Below, piece by piece: positions 35,694 through 46,139 of a stretch of DNA of 64,000 bases. The notes under the pieces were generated by a model that saw only the letters and a program-made list of their open reading frames with translations, searched no databases and was not told the origin of the DNA. A program made the translations under genes and the position numbers. The stretch spans positions 62,001 through 126,000 of the forward strand of contig JAECYW010000025.1 in the NCBI GenBank assembly GCA_023014335.1, given 5' to 3'. Origin of the DNA: Galerina marginata (lineage: Eukaryota > Basidiomycota > Agaricomycetes > Agaricales > Galerinaceae). Each line of letters opens with the position of its first letter. Within the stretch, counting starts at the first letter, position 1.

Positions 35694-36399
35694 TTTCTTA
35701 GCCCTAGGAAAAATAGCTATATATACTCCTGCCACTTTAAATTATTTATATAAATCATATTTATATTATCATAAGTTCAGGGTCAATAGGGTATCACCGG
35801 ATTCGGAATTTCAAGGAGATTCCAAATATATATAAATAATCACAAATATCTGATATTTGTAAGCTTATTCACCAAATATAAATACTGTGGGAATTTTTTT
35901 TCCAAAAATAGTAACCATGGAAATCATTCCGAAAGTTATGCATCCATCAAAATCACATGACTAGCTGTATTCCTTGGCGAGAAAAGTGCAAAAAAGTCGC
36001 CGAAACACGAGTCTTTCTAGATGAATATTTATTTTATTTTATTTTTATTTTTAAAAATATTATTTATATTTGTTTATCATTATTGATTGATTACATTATC
36101 ATTATATCTTATATAATCCACTCACAAACAATGTTTCAGTATGTAAACTTCTTTATATTTTATAGAGACTCCGCCAACTCCACCAACTAGTCCATGTGGA
36201 CTCCACACCTCTTTACGGAGTCCATGTTATTTCCATGTGGATTTTGACCACACTTTGGCAGGGCCACCAGCCAAAAAAATCATGGAGGGACTCCATACGG
36301 ACTCCATCCTCCACATGGGCTCCGTACGGAAAACCTGGGTGAAGGTAAAGACCTCACTGCCGCTGTAATTTAGAAATTAACTTGCTGTGAAATTCACAG

Positions 36400-36670
36400 C
36401 ATTCATTTAGAGATCCAGGCTCTATGTCCACAACTCAGCATAACTTACAAGGATGCAAGCCATCAGCTGTACCTGGCCGAGATGGAGAAGCTTGAAGTCA
36501 ATCAGAGTAGCCTCAAAGCATTCACTGCTTTGTCAACCCATGCATGCAACTCGTTTATGCATTTTCAGCAGAAGTTAGAGGTATTGAATGCTGGCTTAGA
36601 GGACCAGGCCGACGGCGACGTAGCCATGGATGACTCTGTTGCTGTGGGCCCTTCAAGTGCTGCCAAATAA
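36400..36670 (+). CDS. C-terminal exon of an unrecognised gene (right arm)
   Basis: After a TTCACAG acceptor it reads SIHLEIQALCPQLSITYKDA, then a helical, Gln/Glu-rich stretch (MEKLEVNQSSLKAF), an acidic GDVAMDDSVAV and a stop. It could form a coiled coil. No domain is recognised. The mirror copy at 26007-26277 is identical. Confidence 0.45.
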
Positions 36671-37721
36671 TCTGCCAATCAATACATCATTAACATTTGT
36701 AACCTCGTGAATGAATTATCTGTGACTGGTTCAACTTTATGATGGAATGTCCTATTTTATTTATTTATTGAGAGGTGGAATGATATGGTTCCACCGTGTT
36801 GAGCAATGTTTGGGCTCATACCAAGTCCTGCGAAGAATGTCAACTCAAATTGAGTTTTGCCAGTTCGACTTGTCGCCTTTCTTGCCGACGGCAAACTTTG
36901 ACCGACAGCAGAATGGCCGACAACACATTTCATGCCATTGCCGTTTAAACTCAATTGGGGTACCATGTTCGCCCTACCCCCAGACTGTGTCTTGTATGTC
37001 CTATTTTGCCGATCCTACCTGTATCCACCCTGCCAAGCCTGCCCATAACCACCCCTGCCGTGCCCTGTCTGACCCACATCAGCGAGGCCCTACTCACACT
37101 TGCCATGCCCTACCCATACCCTACCCATACCCATACCCACCTAGCCGAGCCTACCCCATACCCTCCTACTGTGCCGTGAGAGAGCAGGGGATGGTGGGGA
37201 AGGCGGGGGAAGGAAGGAAGGAGAGGATGTGGATGTTCGTGACGGCCTTGGATATATATGTGATTTTCCCGGGGCTTGTCCAGCCGACTTCGAGAATGAA
37301 TTGCAAATAGAAGGTTGAGATAACGTTGACGAATAGAAAGCAATGAAAGACCGCGGCAGGGAAACGCAGAGAGTCGGATACTCGCCAATTTTGTGCTTCT
37401 ATGCCGATATTTGCAGCTTCGCGCGGAACTGTGCAGAGTCGATTTTCACTGCCGAGCTCTATTAGCGTGGGTTGACTTGAATAGAAGGCACCACAGTTGA
37501 TAAGGGCAAACTGACTCGATGTTGTAGCCTTGACTGGCTCTCCGATTCCCTTGCCCGTTATTTGGAGTATGTTTGTGGCAACGAGTCGTCACAGAAGCAA
37601 ATATGGCCGGCTGCATGTTGGGAAAGCCTATGTTTAGCTTGAGTCAGATTGCATTGCCTGCGTTAGATCTGCAGAATTAAACTGGACTTGGAATTCTCAT
37701 ATAGCTCTCTATGGGCAAAGC

Positions 37722-38680
37722 ACTAGTAGCTACCACTCTGTGTGATATAACATAGGCAAGTGCCTGCACAGGCATTTATTTCCAGCACACCTATTCAAAG
37801 ATATGAAATACTATGGCAAACTCATTGACATAGACCTGTGTTATTGTCCCAGGCTATGTTTTTGCCTGCCAGGCTTTATTTTGTTGCCCTTCTAGGGCGA
37901 TGTTTTTGCCATGTTTTTGATTCCCAAGGCCTGTGTTTATGCTATGTTTTTGCTTGCTAGGCCGATATTTCATTGTTGCCTAATACTGTGTCATTTCTAT
38001 GTTTTTCCTTGCTAGGCTGGTATTTCTTTGCTTGCCTAGGGCAATGTCTTTAATATTTTAATGCTTGCCAGTATTTTATTTCATTGCCTGCCTGGTGAAT
38101 ATTTATTTTTCCTGTGAGATATGATTATGTAATGTTTTGATGGCTCATAAAATTGCCTTTCCCATGCTCCCACACTTGTTTCCTCATCAAATTATGGCCT
38201 CAAATTGAAACATTTCATAGGATCAAAGGTCACACTCCTGCCAGCATGTGCCTCAAATATTGCATCAAAATAACATAGATATCTCACATAATCAACCAAA
38301 TACTCTTACCTAGAGATATGACATAGAATTAACAGGCAAGTAAAATATCGTCAAAACATTGCCCTAGGCAAGCAAAGAAATATCAGCCTAGCAGGGAAAG
38401 ACATAGAAATGATACAGTATTAGGCAACAATAAAATATCGGCCTAGCAAGCAAAAACACAGCATAAACACAGGCCTTGGGAATCAAAAACATGGCAAAAA
38501 CATCGCTCTAGAAGGGCAATGAAATAAAGCCTGGCAGGCAAAAACATAGCCTGGGACAATAACACAGGTCTATGTCAATGAGTTTGCCATAGTATTTCAT
38601 ATCTTTGAATAGGTGGGCTGGAAATAAATGCCTGTGCAGGCACTTGCCTATGTTACATCACACAAGTGGTAGCTACCACT
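37722..38680. mobile_element. Foldback MITE B2, right-arm copy
   Basis: Mirror of 23997-24955, same ends and foldback structure; a few base differences are visible. Confidence 0.75.
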
Positions 38681-39167
38681 CCCACAAAGATTTGCTTGCA
38701 TAGAAGGCATTACTCAGCTGGGAGGACGTGTTTTCTGTACAATAGTCGCAAGCTCGGACAAATGAAAGCCTCCGACAGTCGTCCACTTGTTTTCATTTTA
38801 TCTCATTCCCTGTACAATGAAATCGTGCCATTGGGCCTTGTTTTCACTGCCGAGAATTTGAGTGGATGTTTTGCGCAGTCTAGATTTATTTCCCTCCAAG
38901 TTGAGAAACATACGGCAAGTAGAGCTAATTTGATGGGCAGCTGGCTCGCCATCGGGCGTGAGGTTGACGCATGAAATGTACGGCGGTGTTATCCGACATC
39001 AAGTTAATTTGAAAAGGTGCCAACTCGCTTTTGAGCGCGATGTTATCGCGCGAAACATACGAGCTAATTTGGGTAGGGGGCCTTCAAGCCTTGCTCTATT
39101 TAACCCTCGCCTCGTATGTGAAATATTTCCCATCCTAACATCTCTCGCCAAACTCCACCCATCTAAC
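38681..39167. other. Possible 5' region of the gene at 39168; no clear gene
   Basis: Open frames at 38666-38974 and 38958 onward overlap the MITE end and lack any recognised motif. A TCTATTTAACC box lies at 39095-39106, about 65 bp before the ATG at 39168, and may be a promoter element. Confidence 0.3.
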
Positions 39168-39728
39168 ATGACCTCTGCAGAATCTAACCCTTTCAAAAAA
39201 CAACATATCCTACAATCAGTGATTCTGGATTTCGGGCAAGGCTTGGGGAATGCTATGCGCACCTTATATTTTGAAATGATGTTTGGTGCCAGAGGGCATG
39301 AGCAACGCCAACATAACGCCCTCTATCCCTTGTCATATTAGTCGCACTGACCTTTTCCATCTCTACAGAGACAATTGCACTTGTTGCTCCACGATCACGC
39401 GGACCTGTCGCTCCTCTCTCATTTAAACCCACAGGTGATTTACTCTTATGCTATTTTTCATTACAATGAATTTGACGTCCCCGGCAACCCCGACTTGTTC
39501 ACCACCCTCAAGATGATACTCTTCTGCCCTGCCATATGGGCCAGCACTTCGACACTGGGGAGCCCACCGACATTCGCTCCCCCAAACTTTGGGCATTACC
39601 TCTTCATCATTACCTGGGAGGACATTGAGGAGAAACACAGAGAAATTGTCAGACGGCGTAATGCTTGTTATATTCCTGCAAGTTGTTTCCTTTTATACAT
39701 CGTCACTGGCTTATGTTTTTCAAAGTGA
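39168..39728 (+). CDS. Unrecognised two-exon gene (right arm)
   Basis: The ATG at 39168 opens MTSAESNPFKKQHILQSVIL. A GTCATATTAG...CTCTACAG intron near 39330-39369 removes the stop of the first frame and leads to RQLHLLLHDHADLSLLSHL, then EFDVPGNPDLFTTLKMILF and HYLFIITWEDIEEKHREIV. The intron interpretation keeps one frame for about 170 residues. I find no known domain. It lies just upstream of the Ulp1-type gene on the same strand and could be its first exons. Its left-arm mirror (22949-23509) is identical. Confidence 0.45.
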
Positions 39729-40065
39729 TTTGTTCTTGACCCGTCGGAGCAGCTTCTTTGACGTTTAATACTCGTTAAATTTCTGCAAGTCATTTCCTTC
39801 TATACCTCAGTCAATCCTCACCGTCTTAGCGTACCACTCGTTATCATCTCTCCCTTGTTATTTCACAATGTATATAACTTGCTCTTTCCATGTACAGTAA
39901 ACACCATTGGACTAAATATGAATATTCTCGCCCTGCTGCTTGCATGAACTCTGCCTGTTTTATTCCTCACAACACCCTGCCTAAAAATGAGATCTATGTC
40001 ACCGTTCCGTTTTTTAGTTTTTCTCTTCATGTACTGCTTGATTAGTGCACCAAATCTGACTTGCG

Positions 40066-40320
40066 TTGGACTTGGTAATCTGGTATGAATCATTGCATTG
40101 GAAATTCTGCGTGCCCGAGATATTCAAATTGGACGCAAAATTGGATGTGAACCCTTCTCCGCCTTGTGCCCAGGTGGCCTGCAACAGTGGACGTCTAGGG
40201 TACAGGGATGAACACATTCACAACCAGGACATGGGTAGCAGTGACACAGGTACAATTAGCGGGCATCACACAATTTGCTGGCTGCAGGAGGAACTAGAAC
40301 CACACTCGCAGCAAGTGTAG
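40066..40320 (+). CDS. Small Cys-containing open frame, unrecognised
   Basis: It reads FKLDAKLDVNPSPPCAQVAC followed by NSGRLGYRDEHIHNQDMGS and ends shortly after the point (40316) where the left arm is deleted. It could be an exon of the surrounding Ulp1-containing transcription unit. The mirrored copy (22361-22611, minus) is fused to the deletion scar. Confidence 0.35.
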   Translation: MDLVIWYESLHWKFCVPEIFKLDAKLDVNPSPPCAQVACNSGRLGYRDEHIHNQDMGSSDTGTISGHHTICWLQEELEPHSQQV

Positions 40321-40570
40321 CCAGGCGAATGGTGGTTAGGAACAGAAATCGTTGATTTCTTTGAATCAACAATAATATTCCCATCACCTTGTTTTATCTT
40401 ATTTGAAGCAATTTGGAATACAAACCTCTGCGATCCGTTGATGCGGCCGCGCCCCCACAACAAATCCCCCATTTGGAATTTGTGTCTCAGGCTAAAACCC
40501 CCCGGACACGACTGCCTGCATTCCTGATTTGTTGTTGATTGTAATCCCGCTATTATGATTCATCTACTAC

Positions 40571-40647
40571 ATGGACTACAGTACCTCGAGGAGTTTGTTC
40601 AGCGTTGAGTATATGGACTACAGTACCTCGAGGAGTTCGTTCAGCGT
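40571..40647 (+). repeat. Two tandem 42-bp units
   Basis: ATGGACTACAGTACCTCGAG followed by GAGTT.GTTCAGCG occurs twice, at 40571 and 40613. It lies in the segment present only in the right arm. Confidence 0.7.
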
Positions 40648-40696
40648 ATTTGTCAAATTATGAGGTTTCAATGAAAATAGTTTAACCCTGACCTCA

Positions 40697-41941
40697 GGCA
40701 GCTTTAAACGTTTTGGAGGTGCTGAGGAAGTACTATGGCTTCCTTTGTAAGTCTGTCAAAGAAGATCTGCTCGAAACAACCACAGCGCAGGACTTCCCCG
40801 ATCTTCTGAGACTGTGGCTATCAAGAACTGTATGTTATTGCTTTCAAGACAATGAAGGAAGAAAAAAATACCAAATAAAGGAGAAACCTCCTATGAACGA
40901 TGATTGTAAGTTTTGCAAATCTATAATCTTCCCACCAATATCCTTACCATCCACCTCATACTTCTCCTGAATTAGTTTTGGGGCGACTTCTCCAACAAGA
41001 CAAGCTTCTAGTCGAGGCATCAACGCTGGCAAACCTCATGTGGAAAAACACTCCTTTTAGATGGATTCGGCCCAGCCGCTTATGGGATGTTAGTATATAC
41101 TGTCCTGGTACTAAATCCTTGTTCCTTTCACATCCAATCAAAGTCCCTGTGGAAGGTGGGCCCTTAACCCAGATGATTCGCGAAGGAGAACCTCCTCAAA
41201 CGGTCTTATTCCTATCCGAATTGGAGAAAAAGAAGTGGTCATGGGACACTTGTTTTAACGGGAATCCAACACGTAAGACAATTGAACATACTTCTTTTGA
41301 GAGGCTGAGACCGAAAATGTGGATAAATGACAAGGTGATCAATGGCTACCGGGATATCCTTTCAAAACTCAATATTGAAGGACGAGCACTCTCTTCCACC
41401 TGGTTTTGGGGGAAGTTGCTTATAGACAATGGCCAAGATGTAGAGAGACGAAAATTTGCCTTGCAGCAAATGGTACGCTCCTCGCCGCTGCCTTAACCTG
41501 TCGCTGACAACTTTTAATTGCAGATAAATCTGAAGCAAACTATTCACTCTACCAACTGGCGCTCGTCTGTGGGAGGGTTTTCTCAGTGGCTACGAAGTTG
41601 TCTGTATCCCGGTTAACTGGAGCAGTGACCATTGGCTCTTAGCCATTCTATACCCCCATAAAAAGAGGGTCATCTTTATGGATAGCCTGCTGGGATGTAC
41701 TGGAAACTCTGGAAGACAAGCAATATATAATGTGCGTATTTCTTCCCTTGAATGTAAATGTTTAAGCTTACTGACCAGGCTTTATTCAGAGACTATGGAT
41801 TAATCTGGAATTCGGAGAAGGTTGGTCCTGGAATGACATACAAACGCCCACCCAAAACAACACAGACGACTGCGGCATGCTCACATGCCAATTCATGAAT
41901 ATTCGCCTACTTAGGACGGACCTTGCCAAAGAATTGGACTA
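40697..41941 (+). CDS. Ulp1-type cysteine protease (peptidase family C48)
   Basis: Ulp1 proteases process SUMO-like modifiers. The recognised exons are about 40697-40907 (KPPMNDD before a GTAAGT donor), 40976-41472, about 41534-41729 and about 41790-41941. The family's substrate-contact motif appears as KMWINDKVINGYRDIL. The catalytic part reads VVCIPVNWSSDHWLLAIL (catalytic His), VIFMDSLLG (Asp), then TQNNTDDCGMLTCQFMNI (Gln and Cys), so all four active-site residues are present. Upstream exons are uncertain. The gene is complete only in this arm. Ulp1 genes are carried by several eukaryotic DNA transposons (for example plant Ulp1-bearing MULEs), so a transposon-borne or captured role is plausible; a host SUMO protease fragment is the alternative. 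Confidence 0.75.
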
Positions 41942-42018
41942 AATGCGAAATTGAACTACTGAGAAGGGTTTTATTCATGGAATTGTTCGAGGGAAGCCTA
42001 AGATGGGAAGCATAGATT

Positions 42019-42210
42019 CTAGATGTTACGGGATGGTATTACCATATTCCAGTACTTTTCATTCCCCCACTGATTCCCTAGGAATGGTGGGAATCCCTCT
42101 ATTCCTGTAGGATTCCCAGTGGAATGGAGGGAATTCCCTCTATTCCTTGGGAAATTCCTTCTGTTCCCTCTATTCCTGTGGATTCCCTGGATTCCCTTAG
42201 GATTCCCCAA
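42019..42210 (-). repeat. GGGAAT-rich short repeat block (right arm)
   Basis: Mirror of 22004-22195. Confidence 0.6.
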
Positions 42211-42409
42211 GGAATAAAGGGAATAGTACTAATAGTAGTGTAATAGAGGCCATCTGACTGATGTTTTTCTTACTGCTTGCTAACTTCACTGTCAAATCTC
42301 AATGTAGTTCATTTATAGTCTATTATTTATATTAAACATCATACATTACATTACTGTTAGTTGTAGTAATCTATTCTAATTACTACTTTAATTATATCAC
42401 CTGTTGCCA

Positions 42410-43396
42410 CTACCTTGATGTGTAAATAATGGTAACTTGCCCAAGGAGGACTTTGCATCAGGAAGGTAAACTGCCCTACTTGGTAAGTTGACCGTTGACC
42501 GTTAACTTACCAAGGGCTGTAAATTGACCATGTACTAATATTTGGCTTATATCTCAATAAGGAAAGAAGACACAGGCACAATTTTGATGGATTCAGGGTT
42601 GCGTAGCTGATTACGTCATTTTTTATCTGAGGCACAGCCACATCCGAGCACATCCTGGAAAGGCTCGGCAAACTAGCCTCACTTTTTGACAGCTTGGGCA
42701 GTTTACCAAGCCATCCCTGAATGTGCTCGGATGTGTCTGTGCTATTAATAAAAAATGTGCGGCCATGCCATCTGACCCTGAATCCATCAAAATTTTGTGC
42801 CTAGCTATTTTTCCCACAGAGAAAAATGCAAAAAAGTGAAAAAAAGCAGGCAGTGAGAAATTTTGGCTGACGGGAAAATTTCCCAAAAAAGAAAGAGGGT
42901 CTCAGAGGAACGTAATCTATTTTTAGACCCTACTAAAATTTAAATCACATGACCAGATACCTTCCTCATTGAGATATAAGGCTTTTAGTGTTAATTAATA
43001 ATTTAAAGAACTTAGCACAAATGCTGCTAAGTCCAAAATTGACTGGCTGACTAAATACTGCCATTTTAGGCAATTGCATCTTGATTGCCTTTTATATCAT
43101 GGATGCAGTGGCCCTGAGAGTCTTTATTTATATTTGTTTACATTTAAGGCCATAAATTACATAAATGTGCAACAAGCATGTAAATAGAGGCAAATTCAAA
43201 GTCATGTGATCTGAATTGATGCCATCAATCACCAAATAAATACCCTACGTACATACTAGAGCAACATTGTAGCACGTTGTAGCCTAATACGTAGGCAGAC
43301 TCTTGGTAAACTGCTGTTGGGTAGTTTACCTACCTGATGCAAAGTCCTCCTTGGGCAGTTTACCTACCTGATGTCTTCAACTAGCGGCATAGGCTG
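42410..43396 (-). mobile_element. MITE-A, outer right copy (987 bp)
   Basis: Mirror of 20818-21804, ending GCATAGGCTG at 43396. It differs from the left copy at several bases, some of them CG against TG or CA. Confidence 0.75.
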
Positions 43397-43460
43397 GCCT
43401 GACTTATTCACCCCAACTGGTAACTGCCATGATTTCATTAATGAATATAGCTTACAAGGC
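43397..43460 (-). mobile_element. Severed end of a CAGCCTTGTAAG-type transposon
   Basis: On the minus strand it begins CAGCCTTGTAAGCTATATTC directly after the TCGACGT target and continues to CAGTTGGGGTGAATAAG, then stops at the palindrome border. It matches the right end of the element at 44690-45378 in inverted form. Confidence 0.7.
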
Positions 43461-44027
43461 TGACGTCGAATCCACGGAAATGACAAGGGACTCATACGAG
43501 TCGTCCAATCCATTCGTAAGCGCCAATATCCGATCTTCGTCCAAAACCACAATGCCAATTGTCACCAGTTGAAAAGCAGCATGCTTAACATGACCGATCC
43601 AGGTCGCCATCGATTCCTTCTCGTCCTTGACCAGACGCAGAAATTTCCTCCGTAACGCGAGCCTCGTCGCCAATTCACGTGTGACGTGAATCCCTGCAAG
43701 CGTATCCCATATGGCCTTTGGGTCCCTCAAAAGCAGGAAGTGGTCCAATTGCGAGTCCATAACCCTCGCAATAATCTCCGATCTTGCTTCCGACATTTTC
43801 TTCACCGGCCGATTCGCTAATCACTGTGCGCGGGCAGCCTCCACCTCTGCATCCGACTTTCTGTCTATATCCTCCTCAAACGCGATCACCGACCACAAAT
43901 CCCGCCTGACGAGCTCAGCCTCCATGCGTAGCACCCAGTAGTGATAGTTTGTGTCGTCTAGAGGCTCGAAATGAATTGCGCGGGGCTCTGCCGCCGCCGC
44001 CGTTTTCGTAGTCGCAGCCTTCGGCGC
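43461..44027 (-). pseudogene. gag: N-terminal half of a Copia-like Gag
   Basis: From an ATG at 44027 it reads FEPLDDTNYHYWVLRMEAEL and, after an in-frame TGA at 43821-43823, DHFLLLRDPKAIWDTLAGIH, then ATRLALRRKFLRLV and MATWIGHVKHAAFQL, the typical Gag (UBN2-type) of Copia elements. It breaks at DSTS (43461-43472), where a transposon inserted. The other half lies on the opposite strand at 45380-45808. Confidence 0.8.
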
Positions 44028-44233
44028 CATGAGAGATCCCCCGGAACAGATAACAGCAGAGATAAGATAAAACCAGGGCGGACACAACTGTCAACGCCCG
44101 AAACAACCGAGTGGGGCTCTTGACCGAACCCCGAGAAACCAACTCAACAACCAGACAAGTTGCGAGTGCGAGTGACAGTCCACGCCAGGAAGCCAACCGA
44201 TCCTGGGTGACGGTAACGAGTGTAAAGTGTTCG

Positions 44234-44398
44234 TGTCAAACCAAAACGGCCAGCCGAGGCCCGTAAGTTCGAGGTAAGCTCGGTACCACTGTCCGAACGC
44301 TTGAGAGAAACTGACTACGTGACACGTAGTGTACCTAATGTAAATTAAAGCTCCGCCTGGATATTTGGGGGCGAGCGCCAAGTCAATTTCCGGCGTTA
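44234..44398 (-). repeat. 5' LTR of the gag-only Copia-like element (165 bp)
   Basis: On the minus strand it runs from TAACGCCGGAAATTGAC to GGTTTGACA and matches the 165-bp LTR at 45837-46001. The outer flank is TCTGT (44399-44403, minus strand), equal to the bases after the other LTR (46002-46006). Confidence 0.8.
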
Positions 44399-44400
44399 AC

Positions 44401-44661
44401 AGAAAGGTGGATATATTCCTTTCTGTTCCTTTCTGTTCTGCATCTCGGATGAGTTGTATTTCCCACACTCATCCTCATGTTATCCGCGTGTTGGTAGGCA
44501 TCAGCTTCCGAGGCTTTTTTCCGCAGCACATCTTACCGAGGTCTTCCCAAGTTTTGGAGTTGCGGAGTTGGGCACAACTCCGCCCTTATATTTAAGGACT
44601 TGTAATTACAACTTAGATCTGCAGTTTGAATATTAGTTTATCCACCCGCATAACCTTGACA
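44401..44661 (+). repeat. Right part of family X LTR
   Basis: Matches positions about 160-403, including GGGCACAACTCCGCCCTTAT and the TATATTTAAGG box. Its missing left end is at 46007-46070, inverted, because the Copia-like element inserted between the parts and an inversion then turned one side round. Confidence 0.8.
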
Positions 44662-44689
44662 TCTCCACCTCTATAAGCTGGCTGAAGTA

Positions 44690-45378
44690 TTCAACCATGG
44701 CAGTTATCAGGTGGGGTGAAGTATACAGGGATGGTAGCTACCAGGTCTGGCAGTTGCCAGTTCCCAACAAAATAGTAGCCACTAGACGCTACCTAGATGC
44801 TGCTTGGCAACTACCAGTAGACAAACAAAATGTCATCGGGTGTGGCTGTGCTATAAACAAAAAACATGGGGCCAAACAATCTGACCCTGAATCCGTCAAA
44901 ATTCTATTTTTAGCTTCACTCCCCATAGAGAAAAACGCAAAATACAAAAAAAAAGCCGGCGCTCACAAATTCTGGCAGATGAGAATATTATTGTTTGGTC
45001 TATATCTCTATAACCAGGGCCTGCGGGAAGAAAATGTAAATTGTCCCTTGAACTAAAAATTGATCTCTACCCTTCTGTCAACAATTTCCTTTTTGGGAAA
45101 ATTTCCCATCTGCCAGAATTTGTGAGTGCCGGCTTTTTTTTCGTATTTCAAGCATGTAAATAGAGGCAAATTTGAAGTCACATGATCTTATTGATCCCAT
45201 CAATATCCAAACAAACATTACCCTTACCTGCCCTTTTAGTTACGACGTAGCTGAGCTCACGACGGTTGTATATTGGCACTGAACTGGCAACTGCCAGACC
45301 TGGTAGCTACCATCCCTGTATACTTCACCCCAACTGGTAACTACCATGATTTCATTAATGAATATAACTTACAAGGCT
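44690..45378. mobile_element. MITE-C (CAGCCTTGTAAG ends), about 690 bp
   Basis: Inverted arms carry GGTGGGGTGAAGTATACAGG and GATGGTAGCTACCAGGTCTG on both sides. The right end is CTTACAAGGCTG, followed by the TCGACGT target. The core shares TCTGACCCTGAATC.GTCAAAATT and the AGAGAAAAA.GCAAAA region with MITE-A, so both belong to one superfamily. The left terminus is diverged (about 44672-44700). Confidence 0.65.
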
Positions 45379-45379
45379 G

Positions 45380-45808
45380 TCGACGTCACCCCAGGATTTA
45401 ACCCTCGAATATGTTGTGGATCGGCTTCTCAACGACGAGATGCGACGAGGGAATAAGGGGGGGGAGATCAAGGAGGAGGAAAAGGCCCTACTTGCAAGGG
45501 GAAAGGTATCGGGATCAGGATCAGGATCGAAAGGGAACGCTGGACCACGCCGGTGCTGGAATTGCGATAAGCCCGGGCACATCAGTTGTTTCTGTCCCGA
45601 GTCCCAGGCGAGTTCGGATTCGGATGCTAGTTCAGGTTCAGGCTCAAGTTCGGAGAGGAGAAGGCGTCGGAAGAAGAAGAAGAAGGGGAAGGAGAAGGAG
45701 AAGGAGAAAAGAAAAGAACAGGCTAATTTGGGGGTAAGCTCATGGCGTGGATTGCGTAATTTGGGGTCTCATGAGATTGGGAATCGGAGGCCAGGGGAAG
45801 TATATTAG
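45380..45808 (+). pseudogene. gag: C-terminal half of the Copia-like Gag with zinc knuckle
   Basis: It begins at the duplicated target TCGACGT(CA) and continues DLTLEYVVDRLLNDEMRRG, then CWNCDKPGHISCFCP, a CCHC knuckle, a Ser/Asp tract and a Lys/Arg/Glu-rich tail ending in a stop at 45808. Taken with the half at 43461-44027 the two sides meet in frame at the target site. No protease or pol follows: the LTR starts only 28 bp after the stop, so the parent element was gag-only. Confidence 0.8.
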
Positions 45809-45836
45809 ATGATTTTCGGAGGCTCGCGAGAGGAAG

Positions 45837-46001
45837 TAATGCCGGAAATTGACTTGGTGCTCGCCCCCAAATATCCGGGCGGAGCTTTAATTTACATTAG
45901 GTACACTACGTGTCACGTAGTCAGTTTCTCTCAAGCGTTCGGACAGTGGTACCGAGCATACCTTGAACTTACGGGCCTTAGCTGGCCGTTTTGGTTCGAC
46001 A
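45837..46001 (+). repeat. 3' LTR of the gag-only Copia-like element (165 bp)
   Basis: TAATGCCGGAAATTGAC to GGTTCGACA, the same length as the 5' LTR. It follows a purine-rich stretch (GGAGGCTCGCGAGAGGAAG) and is itself followed by TCTGT. Confidence 0.8.
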
Positions 46002-46006
46002 TCTGT

Positions 46007-46070
46007 TTGGAAGCTCGGATGCACCAGAACAAAAACTCGGAAAGATTGGACTTAGGATCGGATCGTGACA
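46007..46070 (-). repeat. Left end of family X LTR, inverted
   Basis: Reverse complement matches about 87-150 (TGTCA.GATCCGATCCTAAG). Confidence 0.7.
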
Positions 46071-46139
46071 CCACTGTAAAAAAGCAACAGAATTGAAAAT
46101 TCTTTGAATCATAAGTTTTTCACATATTGGTTTAGGCTT

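Larger units (their letters stand above)
20818..43396. repeat. Giant inverted repeat (palindrome), 22.6 kb
   Basis: The left arm is 20818-30792 (9975 bp) and the right arm 31884-43396 (11513 bp), around a spacer at 30793-31883. Mirror positions sum to 62677 for everything between about 22.4 and 29.8 kb, so about 8 kb aligns without an indel, and the predicted proteins are identical. The sum is 62676 in the innermost part, where a T run of 9 faces an A run of 10, and 64214 in the outer part because the left arm lacks 782 + 755 bp. Both ends of each arm are MITE-A copies starting CAGCCTATGC. No target duplication flanks the whole. It may be a recent inverted duplication, a composite transposon, or in the worst case an assembly fold-back; the real indels argue against a pure artefact. 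Confidence 0.93.

Noticed and set aside
20818..43396. The palindrome as a pure assembly fold-back
   Set aside because: Not fully excluded, but the arms differ by two deletions (782 and 755 bp), a homopolymer length and base changes in the outer MITEs, which a simple artefact would not produce.
20818..43396. Target duplication flanking the palindrome
   Set aside because: The bases outside (CTTCAAGAT on the left, GCCTGACTT on the right) do not match, so simple insertion of the whole 22.6 kb is not shown.
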